The position numbers were made by a program, and so were the translations under genes. The notes beneath the pieces are model-generated. The model worked only from the letters and a program-made list of their open reading frames with translations, did no database searches and was not told where the DNA came from. DNA of 64,000 nucleotides from Doris montereyensis (Eukaryota > Mollusca > Gastropoda > Nudibranchia > Dorididae): NCBI GenBank assembly GCA_037039925.1, contig JAXRKP010000047.1, forward strand, positions 61,001-125,000, read 5' to 3'. Below are positions 1 through 13,249 of this stretch, one piece after another (position 1 is the first letter of the stretch; each line of letters begins with the position of its first letter).

Positions 1-633
1 TCTTATGATACAGAAAAACTCTTGAACTCAACGTAAAACTAGGAACGACTTGGCCTGAATTAAAATCAAAGTATGAATTATCTATGAGTTGAAAGCGTAA
101 GTGTAAGAAGAAAAATAAAACAGCTTAATTCTTACCTTGGATGCAAACCCACTCATCGAGCTCCCACCTCATTTAATAGTTGCCCTTCCTTCACCTGTGT
201 TACAAAGGAATAAGAAGACTTTCATCAATGGATACGAAAAGATAGGACTTTGTTTAATTGTCAAACCATAGTATGCAATAGACAGACAGACAGACAGACA
301 GACAGAGACAGACAGACAGACAGAGAGACAGAGACAGAGAGAGAGGGGGCAGACAGATACAGACAAAGTAGAGAGACAGAAAGATACATTTAGATCAAAT
401 TCGATTCCATCGTGATGAAAATGACGCTTCTAATCTATCCGTTTGTCATGATTACACAAGAGAACGAGACTGAGTGTACATGAATACGATTTATTTTATC
501 ACCAATACCTAACTGGCTGGTCTCTGGGGCATATAACATTTCATCTAGGCTTAAAATATTATTATAAATACAATTACATACAGACATCCTCATACATCCT
601 CATGCCGTTTTGCCCATGAAGGCGGCGCGTCCA
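1..633. other. Non-coding flank with a GACA microsatellite
   Basis: No coding pattern is visible. The stretch at 281-380 is an impure (GACA)n/(GA)n tract; open frames over it are repeat artefacts. The rest is ordinary AT-rich sequence. Confidence 0.7.
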
Positions 634-946
634 CTTGAGTTTTTGTCACTCCCAGATCTAACTCGTAGGCGAAATAGCCGTAGGCGGCATGTTCCGCGAG
701 TTTCTTGTCACTCCCAGATCTAACTTGTGGGCGGAATAGCCGTGGGCGTTGCATTCACTTGAGGTTTTCGTCACTCCCAGATATAACTCGTAGGCGAAAT
801 AGCCGTAAGGCGTTGCATTCATAATTTTTGTCGCCCAGATCTAACTCGTAGGCGAAATAGCCGTAAGGCGTTGCATTGACTTGAGTTTTTGTCACTCCCA
901 AATCTAACTCGTAGGCAAAATAGCCGTAAGGCAGTGCGTTCACAAA
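634..946. repeat. Minisatellite, about 60-64 bp unit, 5 copies
   Basis: Five head-to-tail copies share the core CACTCCCAGATCTAACTC followed by GTAGGCGAAATAGCCGTA. Copies differ by point changes and short indels in the junction between the cores. The reverse-strand frame across it (period about 20 residues, core YGYFAYELDLG) is open only because the array is periodic; I do not read it as a gene. Confidence 0.9.
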
Positions 947-1078
947 ATAATCGTTACCCTCAGGGGAGATGATATCACGTTTTGCCTGGCCTGGAAGTAT
1001 TGAGAAACAAGTGCCTCACTGAGGGTACTTAAACGAAGTTATTACAAAGTTACGTGCTGGTGATCTACACTTGACGGT

Positions 1079-1080
1079 AA

Positions 1081-1150
<70 letters not shown>
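1079..1150. repeat. (AT)n microsatellite
   Basis: Near-perfect AT dinucleotide run of about 70 bp. It is followed at 1225-1259 by a T-run joined to a G-run, another low-complexity spot where sequencing error is likely. Confidence 0.95.
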
Positions 1151-1152
<2 letters not shown>

Positions 1153-1324
1153 AAATTGGCTACGGATCTTATAGTATTTTTCTTTATATATTCGTTTTTG
1201 AAGTGGCTACGGATCTTATAGTATTTTCTTTTTTTTTTTTTTTTTTGAGGGGGGGGGGGCAAGTAGCGATAACAGGTGATCCTTCTCCGGCTAGTGTGTC
1301 TAGGCGTATCACTACAATGTATCG

Positions 1325-1460
1325 TCGGCAGTTGCTACTGGTGGATCCTACTTCTTTCCTTTCACTCTTTCACTCAGCTATTATCTTGTTGAACTTAATT
1401 CATCCTGAGATCACTGCATTATAATACAAGTATAGTGGACAGGGTCATTTTCAACCAAAC
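1325..1460 (+). repeat. Family B dispersed repeat (sense copy)
   Basis: Diverged full-length copy of the ~130 bp family seen about 16 times in this window. It shows the landmarks in sense order: GGTGGATCCTACTTCTTTCC, TTCACTCTTTCAC, TTAATTCATCCTGAGATCAC and GTGGACAGGGT. Family B has no tRNA-like head that I can recognise. Confidence 0.8.
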
Positions 1461-2145
1461 AATCTATATTTGTCACTGGAGGATAGATTAATGCGTTTGA
1501 AACAGCGTTGGAAGTTATTGGGGCTCCTCTTTTTTTTAGAATATCAGTTCGTATTGCAAAGAAAATTTTATTTTTGCCTTTGTTTTGATTACAACACTTG
1601 TATTTTTCTTTTCCTTTCTATTTGACCGTCTGGGTTTTATTTCCTATATTTCCATACTCTCAGAATATGCTTCCTAACCACACGCCGATCTGATAGTCTT
1701 ACAAAACAATATAACGCTATTCTATAACAACAATACAAATTGCCCTATATATAACAGTTTTGGGTTGGTAAGTGATGTCGCTGAAAACACATCAACGTGG
1801 CTACATATAGAAAATACAATTATATTAACGGCAGGAATTTTACATTTTAACAGAGTGGTATTTCATTGCACAAGCCGACGCCTTGAATGTAAACAACTAT
1901 TTGGAGGACATAGCAATGATGAAAACATGAAAATGAATACGGAGTTAAAAATTCATATCGTTTCAAACAAAAAGTGCTACATTCCAGACAGGGAAATTCC
2001 GACAAATTTCCCCTTCCTCAACACACACACACGCGCGCGCGCAAAAGCACACATACTTATTATCATACACTATACACACGGCCCCGTCTCCATCTCCACT
2101 AGACTTACTGCCTGTTCTCTCTTTGTCTCTGTCTCTTTTTTTATA
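1461..2145. other. Non-coding, nothing recognised
   Basis: AT-rich sequence with no splice-flanked coding pattern. The open frame from 1765 is extended by the downstream CT microsatellite and lacks any domain. Confidence 0.6.
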
Positions 2146-2339
<194 letters not shown>

Positions 2340-3225
2340 TACGTGTCAAGTACACGTCATGGCACGTGCGTTCGTACCGTAACGAAAGTCGATACTACCT
2401 TAATCCCTCGGGCAACAGAATTTCTTCATTTTAGTCCTTACCCCCCCCTCCACCTCCCACTCCCCGATGATGTCAGGAAGAAGAAGAGCGGGGGGTGGGA
2501 GTAGAAAATGACCACGCAAATTATACAATGAAATGAAAGTGCCTTGTATCATCAACTGTTTATCGAATCTTTTCTCATCGGAAATAATAACAATAATATA
2601 AATAATAACAATAACAGCAATAAGAAGAAGTATACACGTAATGACGATTGGTGGTAGATTCCAATACACATTCTGATGAACAAAACAGACACAAAAATAT
2701 ACTCAAACACATAAAAAAAAACGTTTCTTTGCTCAACAGAATGTGCCTGGATCTACCAGCAATCATCATTACATGTAATTATTTATGCACCTACAACACA
2801 ATAAAATAGCACGATAAGCATCGTCCTTCGTGCACTACTTTTCACAACTTCTTTCACGTTGTGAAACAAAATTTAAAAAAATTAGCAACAAACGCATGAA
2901 TCTATATATTTATATTGATTTTGTCTCGACCCTTAAATCCTTGGAATGTCAAAATAATATACAACAGCATGTTGCTCACCCTTCCCTCCGCACACTCACC
3001 TAACCATTACGGTGCTCTCCCCTGGGCATGGGATGCGCGCGCAGGGAGACTAGATTGTATTGCTATTTCCATTGCCTGATAAAATGTCAAATAGTATAAT
3101 TATTATAAACGCATCAGTGGCATTTACGCATGACGAATAATGATACACCGCTCTACCTCATTAGGAGATTTCCCTTCCTGGAAAAGCTGTGTGGCTGACA
3201 AACTAGCTACATAAGTTCATTCATT
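2340..3225. other. Non-coding, nothing recognised
   Basis: AT-rich sequence without coding or RNA signals that I can support. Confidence 0.55.
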
Positions 3226-3279
3226 GAAATCTACCCCCTCCACCATATGCGGTGATTTCAAGGCAAATTAAGAGGATCT
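3226..3279 (-). repeat. Family B repeat, 3' fragment
   Basis: Only the tail half is present, with the landmark CCACCATATGCGGTGAT then AAATTAAGAGGA. It stops there and is followed within about 10 bp by the chimeric A/B copy at 3290. Confidence 0.75.
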
Positions 3280-3289
3280 TTAAAAAAAA

Positions 3290-3395
3290 TGCATTTGATT
3301 TTACCTACACCCACAACTAAGGTGATCTCAGGGGTTTTGGTAGGCTTTTTAATTTTGAAGTGGGACCTACCAGCAACGCCTGCCAACCACCCATC
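3290..3395 (-). repeat. Chimeric SINE: family A 3' part joined to family B 5' part
   Basis: Read on the plus strand it starts as family A (TTTGATTTTACC, then CCACAACTAAGGTGATCTC, then TAGGCTTTTTAATTTTG) and passes directly into the family B end (GGGACCTACCAGCAACGCC, then TGCCAACC). The switch is near 3358. This is either a template-switch chimera or a distinct subfamily. Confidence 0.7.
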
Positions 3396-3657
3396 ACAGC
3401 GGAAATCACCCTCTCCCGTCACCCATACCGCTACCACTGCTCACTCCCATCGTCCCCGTGCAATCTTACTCACCAGCACAGCTGCCCAGCATAATTCATT
3501 ATAATTTAATTAAATTCTGATCACTTTATTGTTGGAATTAGCTCCCCAAAACTACACTCTGGGCTTGAATTGGCAACTCCCCCCCACCTCTCAGGGGTAA
3601 AAATATGGAGCCATTCTGACCCTTAGTAGCCTACTTGGTGGATTACTGATTGCAACT

Positions 3658-3770
3658 CGCGGTGACCTGAGGGTGAATTAATCAAGGGGAAAGCAAGATG
3701 ATAGACATGATTTGAAAGAATAATCGGAAAGAATAAGGCCCTACCTGCAACTCCCGCAAAATAACTGCAA
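3658..3770 (-). repeat. Family B repeat
   Basis: Landmarks GCGGTGACCTGAGGGTGAAT, AAAGCAAGATGATAGACATG and GGCCCTACCTGCAACTCCC match the family in order. The tail end is missing. Confidence 0.75.
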
Positions 3771-4068
3771 ACTTGGTGCGGCAGATCAAGCACACAGTCT
3801 TATTGGAGAAGAGTAGAACTCTTAGCACCCCTTCTCCTACCTTTTACAGCCCCCCTCCCACCCCCAACCCTGCCTAAAAAAACAAATACACAAACTAACA
3901 AACAATCAAACAAACCAGACAGTGCTCAAGTAACTCCCTTTAAGACGTGTCAGCTGTTCAAGGGTTTACAGTGACCCAATAATCAGGATTTAGTGAAGGC
4001 GGACACACAAACAAACACACACTTTGCCTGACTCATCGAATAATGGGCAGAGATAAAGCCATGGACAC

Positions 4069-5390
<1,322 letters not shown>

Positions 5391-5496
5391 GTGAGTGTGA
5401 CAGACAAAGTAGAATGAGATGTTCAGTTTTGTAATTGTAAAGTGTGAGTGTGACAGACAAAGTAGAATGAGATGTTCAGTTTTGTAATTGTAAAGT
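5391..5496. repeat. Perfect 53 bp tandem duplication
   Basis: The unit GTGAGTGTGACAGAC...GTAATTGTAAAGT occurs twice without spacer (5391-5443 and 5444-5496), with no mismatch seen. The identity implies a recent duplication. Confidence 0.95.
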
Positions 5497-5561
5497 AAGT
5501 AAAGCACACCAGTTTGATGAATATAAGAGGTGAACAACATTATACAGAACGTAACATTAAA

Positions 5562-6035
<474 letters not shown>

Positions 6036-6260
6036 ACATTTCTATTGTACACTCATATCCCTACAAACGTAAGGCTTAAACCGAATTACATTTTAAGAAC
6101 AATATTTAATACATAATATGATTCACATAATATATGAAATTAAGAGAATATAGCATAAAACTGTGTACAATTCATGACAAGAAAGTTAATACATGAAATG
6201 TAAACAAGAAGAAGAAAGGCGTTTAAAAGTAAAAACTGTCATGAATTCCTATTCCACAAA

Positions 6261-6298
6261 CACACACACACACACAACACACACAAACACACACACAA

Positions 6299-6345
<47 letters not shown>

Positions 6346-6352
6346 CACACAC
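6261..6352. repeat. (CA)n microsatellite
   Basis: CA-rich run with periodic AA interruptions. Confidence 0.95.
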
Positions 6353-7391
6353 TTGCATTACACTCATACACGCACAGAATGAATACAACCATACTACAAT
6401 TACGACTTTCTTCATTTAAGAAAAGCTAATTAAAAAAAGATGTGTCTTAAGATTTTTCTTCAAGAAATTGACAGCTCGACTGTTAACGAGTGAAGTTCTG
6501 TCAATAGCGGGGACATATTTTCAAATTTTCGTTTTGTAAAAATAAGTCTGGCTACATTGTTTTGAAGGATTTGAAGCCTTTTTTTTATTTTTCCTCGAGG
6601 GAGGCCAAACAGAGAATTAAAAGATAAGCCACATAATTATGATCTAAACACGCACGTTACACCCTGAGCAATATAGAGTACGATCATTAGATCGAGTCAG
6701 TATTCGATGCTAGGGACAGTATTCGATACTAGGGGCAGTATTCGATACTATGATCAAGCGGAAGGCATGGACGATACTATTCTAGCTTTTTTAATCATAA
6801 AATCCGTTTAAAATGGCGGCTATGGTGAATAAAAATTCTACTCGAAGACGGGGAAACATTGAACTTTTCCTCAATCAAACGTCACTTCTGGTAGAAAATT
6901 TCCTGAAATAAAAATGATCTCGGTATCATTTAGAAACTACATGTAAAATGTGATTACTCACCGTGGCTTGGCAACAGAGCCTTTGACGCACAAAGAACGG
7001 CCAACTCACAATTATACATTTTTAAATCAGACATCAGACAACTCAATTTCATAGTTAGCAAAAACGTTTGCTTAGCTTTGAAATAAAATAATGACGTCAA
7101 TCGTTTGAGATTTACATTCAGCGCCAATGGAGATTATGCCAATATTTTGCAAGCCGTTCATATCAAAACATCGCGTCATTCATCTCTATAATGACTAAAT
7201 CAAGGATGCTAGTCATCTCAGGTCGTCTTGTTTTGCCAGGCTACCCATCAGGTCGTGTTAAGCTGAGTTGCTGCAACCGACCTGGCTTGACTGCTTCTTT
7301 CTAGCTTTAATCATTTCATTTCCACATAATTTCTGGACTTTTTATTCAACGGCGGATAAGAAAAAATAGCATCACAAAACAACGCAGAATC
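6353..7391. other. Non-coding, with a short 19-20 bp minisatellite
   Basis: At about 6692-6752 a unit close to CAGTATTCGATACTAGGGG occurs three times. Nothing else is recognised. Confidence 0.55.
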
Positions 7392-7935
7392 CAACTACCT
7401 TGTCGTTCCAATTCTGGCATACAACAGCGGAACTTGCGACCTAACTAAAACAAACCAAAAAAGTCTAGACATTAATGACAGGAAACGCATAGGCGTCCAC
7501 TAGCCTGAAACAATCGTTAACAACGATTTAGGTTATACGATCGCTGCCGAATTGGGCGTATTAGACAAAGGGTCAAAGAGCGGTGGTAGAGATTATTTGG
7601 ACACATCCTCAGGAGAGATGAGAACATACCAGTTCAAACAGCAATGAATGTGTTCTTTAGCGAGGGACCGAAATACAGAGGAACAACATCGACATCGTTG
7701 CCAACGACATCTAACCCTGAGTTACAAAACTACACACACAAAAAAGACTCACACCCAGCCTCAGGAACACCGAAACCCAAATGGAGAAGACACAAACATA
7801 TCAGCACAACTGAAAACAGAAGAAGACTTACTTACTTTGAAGACTCTAGCACAGGATCGATACACATGGAGAGACGTTACAACACAAATTATCAACACTG
7901 AGATTCTTCAGGACAAACCATTAGTCAAAATACAC
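7392..7935 (+). pseudogene. Non-LTR retrotransposon 3' end (reverse transcriptase C-terminus), degraded
   Basis: Pieces in different frames line up in the order typical of the C-terminal tail of a LINE reverse-transcriptase protein. VVPILAYNSGTCDLTKT lies near 7400-7450, FGHILRRDENIPVQTAM near 7599-7650, and LKTLAQDRYTWRDVTTQI near 7837-7890. The FGHILRRDE and LAQDR-x-x-WR blocks are the recognisable hallmarks. At least two frameshifts and in-frame stops (for example the TAG just before RLFGHILRR) make it non-functional. The RT catalytic core, endonuclease and first ORF are absent, as expected for a 5'-truncated copy. The clade cannot be fixed from this tail. Confidence 0.75.
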
Positions 7936-9144
7936 ATAACAATATAGAGCAAGTGTTTACATTGACTGCGAGGCCATTCCACTACTACTGTTCAACGACG
8001 GGTGGTAGAGGGTGGAGAAGGATGGTGGGGAGGAGGGCTAATGGCAACATTTACAAAGAAGCAAACTGATAGTGACCATTATTTAATATTTTTCTAAAAG
8101 TTGCATTGAGTATCTTGTTAATGTTTTTTGTAGCATTACGATTTGATTGCTTTAGTTTGCGTTGCATGTGTGTGTGTGTGTGTGTGCACATAATAAAATT
8201 ATTATGTGCATATGTATCTGTGTGTGAATATGAACCTTCCTTTAACGACAGCTTGTCAATGACCGGGAAGGGGGAAGGGGGGGGAGGGATGAGGGATGCT
8301 TCAAATGAATATTCTACGTGAGAACTATTTCAGGAAATCGAAGAGGGCAAATTTTGTCACGATTCAGACCCACGTATAGTAATGAAAGAGAAGACATTAA
8401 ATGAATGTACATTTTAAAAAAATAAACAGGGAGAGGGCGGGGAGTGGAAGAGGAAACGAGTTACACAGGTCAGTGGGTGGAGAGTTGCATTTGGAAGCCA
8501 GGAGGAAAGCCACCAGGGAGAAACAAGTCTACTGTGTCGTTTTCAAATTGACACACTGAAATCACACCAGCTGGGAGGACAAACAGACAAGCCATTAACA
8601 AAACCGAATTTAACGTATGCATGCGGCACGTTTACAGAGCATGGTGAACACGTGCCAGAGTATATAGGGCGAGTGTGCACGTGTGCATTGTATATGTGTG
8701 TATCACTTTTGTGTGTGTGCGTGTGTGTGTGTATGTGTGAGTGTGTCAAGTGTGCTTGCTGATGTCTTTCAATTAAGATGCACTGTAAAGTGTGCGTGTT
8801 AAAGCACGCACGAGCACCTACACAAATACACACATAAAAAACAGCTAACACACACACATATACATACACACTAAAATTGACAGAAGACACAACACAGTGT
8901 ACCAAGTAAGAAGAGCTGCCGGAGCGATAACCGAAACTCATTTTATCAAGCCACTGTTTTCGTCGCTGCCAGGCAAAAATTATAAATTTAATTCGATGAC
9001 TGTCAATAATCAGACTTAAAACGTGTTTTTCCTCCGAAAACGGTACTCGATTTGTCATCCGTAATCGGCAATACATCTGATATTAATGACGAATAGCATT
9101 TTTTTTTCTCTCAAGTATTTGTCATTATTGCGAATAGTCACTTG
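7936..9144. other. Non-coding with short TG/CA tracts
   Basis: Imperfect TG/CA tracts lie near 8166-8190 and 8695-8745. The 177-residue reverse frame (8543-9076) is partly driven by those tracts and has no domain that I recognise. Confidence 0.5.
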
Positions 9145-9470
9145 AAAATAGAGCTAGAATCTAGATCTAGTCTGGTCTAGATCTAGTCTATATTCTATAC
9201 GCTTCACCACACGTACACTACAGTGATGTCAAAGTATTTAATTTTGAATATTCACTATAATCTAGATTAGATTTAGATCTAGATCACAATGTGACAACGC
9301 AACGGTCTGGGACTTGACAAAAATTATTACGTTCCAAGAACCTGATCATGTTAGATTAGACCTAGACCTAGATCTAGAGGTAAAGAGTAAATGCACTTAC
9401 CTGAAGACAAATGAAATGACGCTCCAGTGAAACAATTAAAATCTCTATTAGTCTAGATCTAAATCTTCAA
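9145..9470. repeat. Cluster of CTAGATCTAG-type palindromic motifs
   Basis: TCTAGATCTAGTCT, AATCTAGATTAG, TTAGATCTAGATC, CCTAGACCTAGATCTAGAG and AGTCTAGATCTAAATC recur within about 320 bp. The spacing is irregular, so this is a motif cluster rather than a tandem array. Confidence 0.6.
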
Positions 9471-9867
9471 AGAGTGGCAGAAAGCTTTTACAAAAAGAAT
9501 GAAACTAATAAACCGTTATTATTTGATAGGCATAAGCGCATTATTGTTTACAACCGGTTGGCCTAGACCGGAAGTCATTAGCCAAGTTGTCATCGTCTGG
9601 AAGTGAATAAATTGAGTCACAAATCACATTTTTGATAAATTCTACATTGATGTAACACTTAATTTTGATAGCCTATGTTATTCTAGGTCTATTAGATGTG
9701 TTCTGTTGCTTTTTGTAGTATGCCATCTGCTTTCGTTTAAAAGATTACCTCGCATAAAGGTACCTCAGAATAGGACGTTTTCATTGGTCAACGTGAATCG
9801 CAATTACCACGTCGCCTTCGCACAGAGTGTGCATACGTTGGTGGGTATGCGCATTACCAGTTAAAAT

Positions 9868-10378
9868 CAGACCATAAGGATATAGAAAGCACAAGGACCA
9901 GACTGATTCCGAATACATAAGGGACTGACCCAGAATGCAAAGGATACAGACTGATCCAGAATGCATAAGGATACAGAATGACCCAGAAAGCATAAGGATA
10001 CAGACTGGTTTAGAATAAATTACATTATAAGGATACATATTGATCCATAATGCATAAGGATACCGGCTGATCCAAATGCATAAGGATACAGACTGATCCA
10101 AAAAGCATAAGGCTACAGACTGATCCAGAAGGCATAAAGATACAGACTGATCTAGAATGCATCAGGATACAGTCTGATCCAGAAAGCGTAAGGATACAAA
10201 CTGATCCAGAATGCATGAGGATACAGACTGATCCAGAATACATAACGATACAAACTGATGGCGAATGCATAAGATACAGACTGATCCAGAATACGTAAAG
10301 ATACAGACTGATCGCGAATGCATCAGGATACCTACTGATCCAGAATGCATAAGGATGCAGATTTATCCAGAATGCTTT
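9868..10378. repeat. Minisatellite, 27 bp unit, roughly 18 copies
   Basis: The unit is close to AAGGATACAGACTGATCC followed by AGAATGCAT, with many point variants. Because 27 is a multiple of 3, the reverse strand stays open over much of it with a 9-residue period (SGSVCILMH-like). The length and variant pattern fit a variable-number tandem repeat; no start context or flanking exon supports coding. Confidence 0.92.
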
Positions 10379-10875
10379 ACCATGCAACGTCGGGGATGAT
10401 AATACATAGTGTATAATGTCCAATGAGCGCAGTGTTTTTGATAACATACCAGTAATACCAGAGGATACTTTTTTTACCTCTCTGGTCAATTAAATTAAAA
10501 TCTCGAATAAGAACTCAGGTGATCAGCCACAGCTCCCTTTACCTAGATCTATAGCCGACAGCATTCCTGGCCAGAATGGGTGATTACACGTACAGTGTGC
10601 GAATCTCGTGTTTGTTTGTGTTGCCCTGTCGGGGGGTGCATCAACTTAATTTCATTGTTGTGCGTGACGAACTTCAATTTGTTGGGGAGATGGAATGCGT
10701 GAAGAATAAAAGGGTGGAAAGGGGGGGGCGCTGGGGGGAGGGGGACACAAATGAGAAAACGAAGAAGAAGTAAAAAAAAAAAAGAATGGGTGCTGAAGAG
10801 AAATCGAAGCAAAATTACCCTTCCAAAATTAATATTATTACGTGTACATCACACGCACACAGCGGCATGGGGTGG
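10379..10875. other. Non-coding, nothing recognised
   Basis: Contains G-rich patches near 10720-10745 and an A-run near 10770. No gene signal was seen. Confidence 0.5.
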
Positions 10876-10900
10876 GATGTGTGTGTGTGTGTGTGTGTGT

Positions 10901-10984
<84 letters not shown>

Positions 10985-11070
10985 GAGAGAGAGAGACAGA
11001 CAAACAGACAGACAGACAGAAAGACAGACAAACAGACAGAAGACAGACACAGACAAACAGACAGACAGAC
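10876..11070. repeat. (GT)n-(GA)n-(GACA)n compound microsatellite
   Basis: A GT tract (about 10878-10902) runs into GA (about 10903-10995) and then GACA/GACAAACA (to about 11070). The GACA end abuts the 3' tail of a family A SINE. Confidence 0.96.
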
Positions 11071-11071
11071 T

Positions 11072-11230
11072 ATTTGATTTGATTTTACCCTGATTCACAA
11101 CTGATCTGGGTTTTCGTAGGATTTTTAATTTTGCCCGGACTACCCTGTAAACAACCCGAAAGACAACATGTCGGGGAATGAAACCATGGCCTTTTGGTAG
11201 AGAGGCAGACACTTTACCTCTGACCACTGT
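11072..11230 (-). repeat. Family A SINE, internally deleted
   Basis: Tail TTTGATTTGATTTTACCC and body AGGATTTTTAATTTTGCCCG, then ACTACCCTGTAAACA, are present. The element then jumps to the tRNA-like head (GGGGAATGAAACCATGGCC, then TTTTGGTAGAGAGGCAG), losing about 150 bp of the middle relative to the copy at 17749. Confidence 0.8.
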
Positions 11231-11357
11231 GTCTCTTTGTGACAGGGAGGCAGACAGACAAACAGAGATAGATAGAGACATACAAAGACAGAGAGAGAGA
11301 GAGAAAGGGGGGGTGTCTAGGTATTTACGACCCACATTTGGTGGTAATTGGATCATT

Positions 11358-11485
11358 GAAATTTACCTCGTCCCCCATATGCGGTGATCTCAGAGTGAAT
11401 AAAGACGAAACAGTAAGATGAATGAGAAATGAAACAGTGAGAGGAAAGAAGTAGAATCTACCGGCAAGACTCGCAACTGCCCACT
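11358..11485 (-). repeat. Family B repeat, full length
   Basis: Landmarks in order: GAAATTTACCTCGTCCCCC, ATGCGGTGATCTCAGAGTGA, GAGGAAAGAAGTAGAATCTA, then CCGGCAAGACTCGCAACTG. An impure GA tract lies just upstream at about 11288-11305. Confidence 0.9.
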
Positions 11486-12825
11486 GGTGTTTTCGAGAGG
11501 GAATTATTATTTTTTTAACTTTGCCCCTGGTCAGACAAAACTGCTTAGTGACCTTTTTTGAAACTCCCTACTGACGTAGATCACGACTTGCCAAATTACA
11601 TGCCATACTATTTGTACCACCTGTAAGACCAAAACACAATAGTGTATAACCTGTACTCCATTCTTTCTGCAGACATACGACTGAATCCAGACCTTCTTAC
11701 TTGACAACATCATCTCAACCGTATGACTACCCCTGGGGACCAAAGCGATAACCATCTTTGCCTGCCCCCTTTTACCCACCCCTACACACACATACACATG
11801 AATAAGGGTGAGAAGGAACTTGGGATAAAAGGAACAAGATTGTGAGGGGGGGGTAAAAAGGGGGGGGGGGGAGCAACAAATGATAGTAAAACTTTGTAAG
11901 TCAAACGTTATTGTGGGAGTCGAGCAAGCAGAAAACCATTCATCTATTTGACATACTTTAATATCTTTTATCGAATCTCTGTCTGTCTATCTGTCTGTCT
12001 ATTTATCTATCCATCCATCCAACCATCCGTCAGTCCATCCCTCCATTATATAGTATACATGTATATATCTATCTAATATATAATATTCTACTTTGACATG
12101 GCCCAAACTTGACTTGAACTAAAAGGCTACCCAGAACTGTATCACAGTGTTGCTGGGGCCTTAATATGTTCCTGCGGGCATAAGTCAAGTATCTACATGT
12201 ACTATAATAAACATAATGTATATCTATAATTACATTTATCTATATCAATACATAATGCATGCACGTGTATTACACACCTGTGTGTGATGACATCATCTTT
12301 CTCATCGATTTTCGATTGTATCATTTAAACGAGCAGACTTTATAAATAATCAACCCATTTTTGTGTTCGTTCCCCTCTTAACCGTATACACGTGCAATAA
12401 TTTGCATGATTTTTGTAACAGGATACCGTTTGAACGGGCTCATGTTAGGTAGGGGCTCATTTCATGTCACCCACCCTATTACGGGAGTGAAAACCCTTTT
12501 TGAAAGCCTCTATTTTTTTTGTAAGTACGTCGGAGTGAGGAATGTACATTATTATACCAAATAAAACTGTGAGTCTTTATGTAAAAATATATATATATAT
12601 ATATATTATAATATACGCTGTCCCTGAACACATCATTGGTTCATTACTAATTCAAATAGTGCACGTCTCGGAGCAATATCCCTTTCCAAGCGTTCGAAAT
12701 AACTGTGGTTGCCGTCTGGCAGTCATGAATGTAGCTCTTAATTTGTCATCCCCTTCGTTTGGATCAATACATTTGTAGATTACATTCTTTATCTTGCCAT
12801 GGTACATTTTCCTCCTTCTACGCCT
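11486..12825. other. Non-coding, nothing recognised
   Basis: AT-rich, with small (AT)n (about 12583-12606), CTGT/CTAT and CATC tracts (about 11975-12040). No supported gene. Confidence 0.5.
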
Positions 12826-13046
12826 TCTCCGTAGTCCAGAGGCAAGGTGTCAGCCTCTTAACCAAAATGTATTGGGTTCGAGCCCCGCCAAAGGTGGAAC
12901 ACTTTTCTCTATTTTTTTCATGTAAAATCACTCCCCCCTCCCGGTCCAGGTAGATTAATCGACACCTAGTCCCATCGGAGACGGATGATAAAAAGGAGGT
13001 CCCGTGTGCAGATCACAACAACACTCTGTACGCGTTAAAGATCCCA
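12826..13046 (+). repeat. Family A SINE, 3'-truncated
   Basis: The tRNA-like head contains a good pol III B-box (GGGTTCGAGCCCC, near 12883). The body has GACACCTAGTCCCATCGGAG and the GTGTGCAGATCACAA segment. It ends near CGCGTTAAAGATCCC, lacking the 3' quarter and the ATCAA-repeat tail. Confidence 0.85.
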
Positions 13047-13201
13047 TTTTTAAAACTTCTTCTTCTCCTCCTCCTCCTACTACTACTACTACTGATAGTC
13101 TTATTGTATTAAGAAAGGAGTATGCTCGCTTATTGTGGAATGGTATCTTCGAACAACGTTCCCTTCTTTTACCAACAGTATAAAAGATCAGCGTCGCAGT
13201 C

Positions 13202-13202
<1 letters not shown>

Positions 13203-13244
<42 letters not shown>
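13203..13244. repeat. (CA)n microsatellite
   Basis: Pure CA run. Confidence 0.95.
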
Positions 13245-13248
<4 letters not shown>

Positions 13249-13249
13249 A

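Noticed and set aside
9781..10489. 106- and 154-residue reverse frames
   Set aside because: Frame is kept open by a 27 bp repeat (multiple of three); no supporting exon structure.
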